Source of the DNA: Nitratifractor sp.
GTDB taxonomy: Bacteria > Campylobacterota > Campylobacteria > Campylobacterales > Sulfurovaceae
Reading direction: 5' to 3'
Assembly: GCA_015490055.1 (NCBI GenBank)
Contig: WFYP01000157.1
Location: 1-7,366 of the forward strand
DNA length: 7,366 bases
This document shows, piece by piece, positions 5,463 to 7,366 of the stretch. The notes beneath the pieces were generated by a model. The model worked only from the letters and a program-made list of their open reading frames with translations. It was not told where the DNA came from and searched no databases. The translations under genes and the position numbers were made by a program. Within the stretch, counting starts at the first letter, position 1. Every line of letters starts with the position of its first letter.

Positions 5463-7325
5463 TTATAAACTCTTAACATCGTGAATGCCGTTTTGTTTTA
5501 ATATTTGGATGGCGTTGGTTTTTGTTTCTGTGTTTTTGAAGCCATTGTCTTTAAATAGTACTCTTGGTGGGGTTTCTAGGTTGTATTGTTTTTTTAGTTT
5601 GGCTATGGCTTCTACTGTCTCTAGGGTTATTTGATTATCTAAGCAGATTATTAAAGCTCCTGAGCCTACTACATAGACTTTTTTATCTGTTAGATTTAAC
5701 TCTTTTATAGGTATAGTTAAATCTAATCCATATTTTAATACTATTTCGTAAAGAAGGTCTGCTTCTGTTCTATCGGATTTGATATTGTTTACGCTATCTA
5801 AAAGGTTTTGTTCTAAATCTTCACTTTTAGAATCCCATGCTTTTATGTTTGAGCTGTCAAGCTTGAAAACTTTGAAACCTACATCTAAATTGTAGGATTT
5901 AGGGTTTAGGTTTGAGGATTTAGAGATTTTTTCTCCTGCTCTTCGGATACGCTCTTTGCCTATTTCGCAAATATTTTTATATCCTGCTTTATAAGCTTCG
6001 CTTTTTTCATCGGTTGGTTCTGGAATTTGTACGCAAATATATCTTCTATCTCCTCCATCTTCAGCATTTAGTTGCATTACTGCATGAGCTGTTGTGGCTG
6101 AACCTGAGAAGAAGTCTAATACTATATCATCATTTTTTGTTGAAAGAAAAACTATCCTTTTTAATAATTTTACTGGTTTTGGAGTATCAAAAGGAGCGTG
6201 TCCATTAAATAAATCTCTTATATCTCTTGCAGCATCTTGATTATGTCCTACATCAGAATATTTCCATATCGTTAATGGAACAACCCCATTTTTAACTTCT
6301 GTTAAAAATCTTTTAATTGATGGTACATTATTACCATCTGTACCAAACCAAATTCTATTATCATCAATTAGTTCTTGAAACTTTTTTTGTGATGTTCTCC
6401 AACATCTTGATTTTGGAGGATTTACAACTCTCCCAGATGGTAAAGTTATTGGATAATCATAATCTTTTGAATATGTTTTTACAGAAAAGTCGCTTGGTTT
6501 CCAATCCCCTCTAGGATCATTGTCTGGATTTTTATATCTTGCATTTTGCTCTTTTGTTCTTGGTAGAGGAATTGGACGCCACAGATTTTTATTTTTAGCA
6601 TATACTAAAATATGGTCATGATTATCACTAAACCATTTAGCATCATTTTGTGGGCTATATTTCTTTTCCCATATAATATTCGCTACAAAATTCTCCTCCC
6701 CAAATATCTCATCACAAACTTTTCTTAAGTTGGCTACTTCGTTATCGTCTATGCTTATAAAAATTACACCGTCGTTTTTTAGTAAGTTTCTTGCTAATTT
6801 TAAGCGTGGGTAGATCATATTTAGCCAGTCGCTGTGGTATCTTCCGCTTGTGTCACTGTTTGTGCTTAAGCGATTGCCTTCGTTGTCTAATTGCCCGGTA
6901 ATTTCCATATAGTTTTTTATATTGTCTTTGAAGTTATCTTTATATACAAAGTCTTTTCCGGTGTTGTATGGTGGGTCTATGTATATCATTTTTACCTGTT
7001 TATGGTAAGATTTTTGCAGTAGTTTTAGTACTTCTAAGTTATCGCCTTCTATATAAAGGTTTTGCGTGCTATCCCAATTTTTAGACTCTTTAATACAGGG
7101 TCTAAGTGTTGCTGTAGATGGTGTTTGTGCTATTAGCTTAGCTTTTTGTTTACCACTCCAAGTAAAGTTATATCGTTCTCTCTCTTGCGTAATAAATTCA
7201 GCAAGCTCATTTTTAAGCTTTTCGAAATCTATTTTACCTTCGCAAAATATTTCGGGAAATAGCTCTTTTAATTTCTCTATATTCTCACCAACAATATCTA
7301 AACTTTTACCATCTAATTTTTGCAT
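5463..7325 (-). CDS. mod: Type III DNA adenine methyltransferase, Mod subunit
   Basis: A 620-residue protein close in length to known type III Mod subunits. It transfers a methyl group from S-adenosylmethionine to adenine N6 in an asymmetric site and supplies DNA recognition for Res. The catalytic motif IV is YIDPPYNTGKDF (115-126, DPPY 117-120). The AdoMet-binding motif I, LDFFSGSATTAHAV (403-416), comes after it, the order of beta-class methyltransferases. The stretch between (about 215-380) should be the target-recognition domain, so the site cannot be predicted. The start is backed by AAGGTG (7333-7338) seven bases before the ATG and by the family-typical N-terminus with DGKSLDIVGENIEKLKELFP. 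It is the first gene of the operon; its promoter probably lies at or beyond the right edge. A degenerate heptamer repeat at 5895-5922 encodes part of the C-terminal linker. No frameshift is seen. Confidence 0.97.
   Translation of the reverse strand: MQKLDGKSLDIVGENIEKLKELFPEIFCEGKIDFEKLKNELAEFITQERERYNFTWSGKQKAKLIAQTPSTATLRPCIKESKNWDSTQNLYIEGDNLEVLKLLQKSYHKQVKMIYIDPPYNTGKDFVYKDNFKDNIKNYMEITGQLDNEGNRLSTNSDTSGRYHSDWLNMIYPRLKLARNLLKNDGVIFISIDDNEVANLRKVCDEIFGEENFVANIIWEKKYSPQNDAKWFSDNHDHILVYAKNKNLWRPIPLPRTKEQNARYKNPDNDPRGDWKPSDFSVKTYSKDYDYPITLPSGRVVNPPKSRCWRTSQKKFQELIDDNRIWFGTDGNNVPSIKRFLTEVKNGVVPLTIWKYSDVGHNQDAARDIRDLFNGHAPFDTPKPVKLLKRIVFLSTKNDDIVLDFFSGSATTAHAVMQLNAEDGGDRRYICVQIPEPTDEKSEAYKAGYKNICEIGKERIRRAGEKISKSSNLNPKSYNLDVGFKVFKLDSSNIKAWDSKSEDLEQNLLDSVNNIKSDRTEADLLYEIVLKYGLDLTIPIKELNLTDKKVYVVGSGALIICLDNQITLETVEAIAKLKKQYNLETPPRVLFKDNGFKNTETKTNAIQILKQNGIHDVKSL
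5895..5922. repeat. Four imperfect heptamer repeats within mod
   Basis: On the plus strand the bases read GGATTTA, GGGTTTA, GGTTTGA and GGATTTA in a row. They encode part of the short polar linker SSNLNPKSYNL (about residues 470-480) just before the conserved VGFKVFKLDSSN block. The copies are diverged, so slippage should be less likely than in a perfect tract, but a one-unit change would shift the reading frame of mod. Confidence 0.6.
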
Positions 7326-7366
7326 ACTTTATCACCTTGGGTTGAAACTATTAAATATTATTATTC

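Noticed and set aside
5589..5595. Runs of seven T in mod (also near 6382-6388) as phase-variation tracts
   Set aside because: Runs of seven T are common by chance in DNA this rich in AT and are shorter than the tracts usually linked to switching. The frame is intact.
3994..7325. Type I restriction, BREX or DISARM locus
   Set aside because: There is no specificity subunit, PglZ, BrxC or other core gene of those systems. Mod has the DPPY-before-motif-I order and Res the C-terminal PD-ExK nuclease of type III.
1..7366. CRISPR array, tRNA genes, insertion sequence
   Set aside because: No regularly spaced direct repeats, no cloverleaf with a TTCRA-type arm and no transposase-like protein or terminal inverted repeats were seen on either strand.

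Overview
The window is AT-rich DNA that looks bacterial and chromosomal. The 5S rRNA gene, low GC content and overall protein style suggest a Campylobacterota-like organism (for example a Sulfurimonas or Arcobacter relative). That assignment is an impression from the sequence and was not tested by any search.

Layout: the left end (about 29-147, plus strand) is a 5S rRNA gene, presumably the distal end of an rRNA operon whose 16S and 23S genes lie outside the window. After a short AT-rich gap (148-314), every protein gene is on the minus strand and is transcribed toward the 5S gene. In transcription order, from right to left, they are: mod, the methyltransferase of a type III restriction-modification system (7325-5463); a protein with an AlbA_2 (Schlafen-like) domain and a GHKL-type ATPase-like region, COG2865-like (5436-3994); res, the helicase-nuclease subunit (4004-1035); and a two-gene toxin-antitoxin module made of a ribbon-helix-helix antitoxin (967-731) and a PIN-domain toxin (734-315).

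How they work together: Mod should methylate adenine at a short asymmetric site. Res, which has complete helicase motifs and a PD-ExK nuclease motif, should cut unmethylated DNA together with Mod. The AlbA_2 protein lies between them with a 26-bp gap on one side and an 11-bp overlap on the other, so the three genes look like one operon. Its role in restriction is unknown. It carries an in-frame 12-bp tandem repeat that encodes SDQA four times. The toxin-antitoxin pair has its own promoter in the 67-bp gap after res, with a perfect TTGACA-17-TATAAT match and a palindrome over the -10 box that suits autorepression. The whole block reads as a small defence cassette beside the end of an rRNA operon.

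Most of the content belongs to known families. The parts most worth following up are the AlbA_2/GHKL protein embedded in a type III operon, its tandem repeat, and a degenerate heptamer repeat inside mod.
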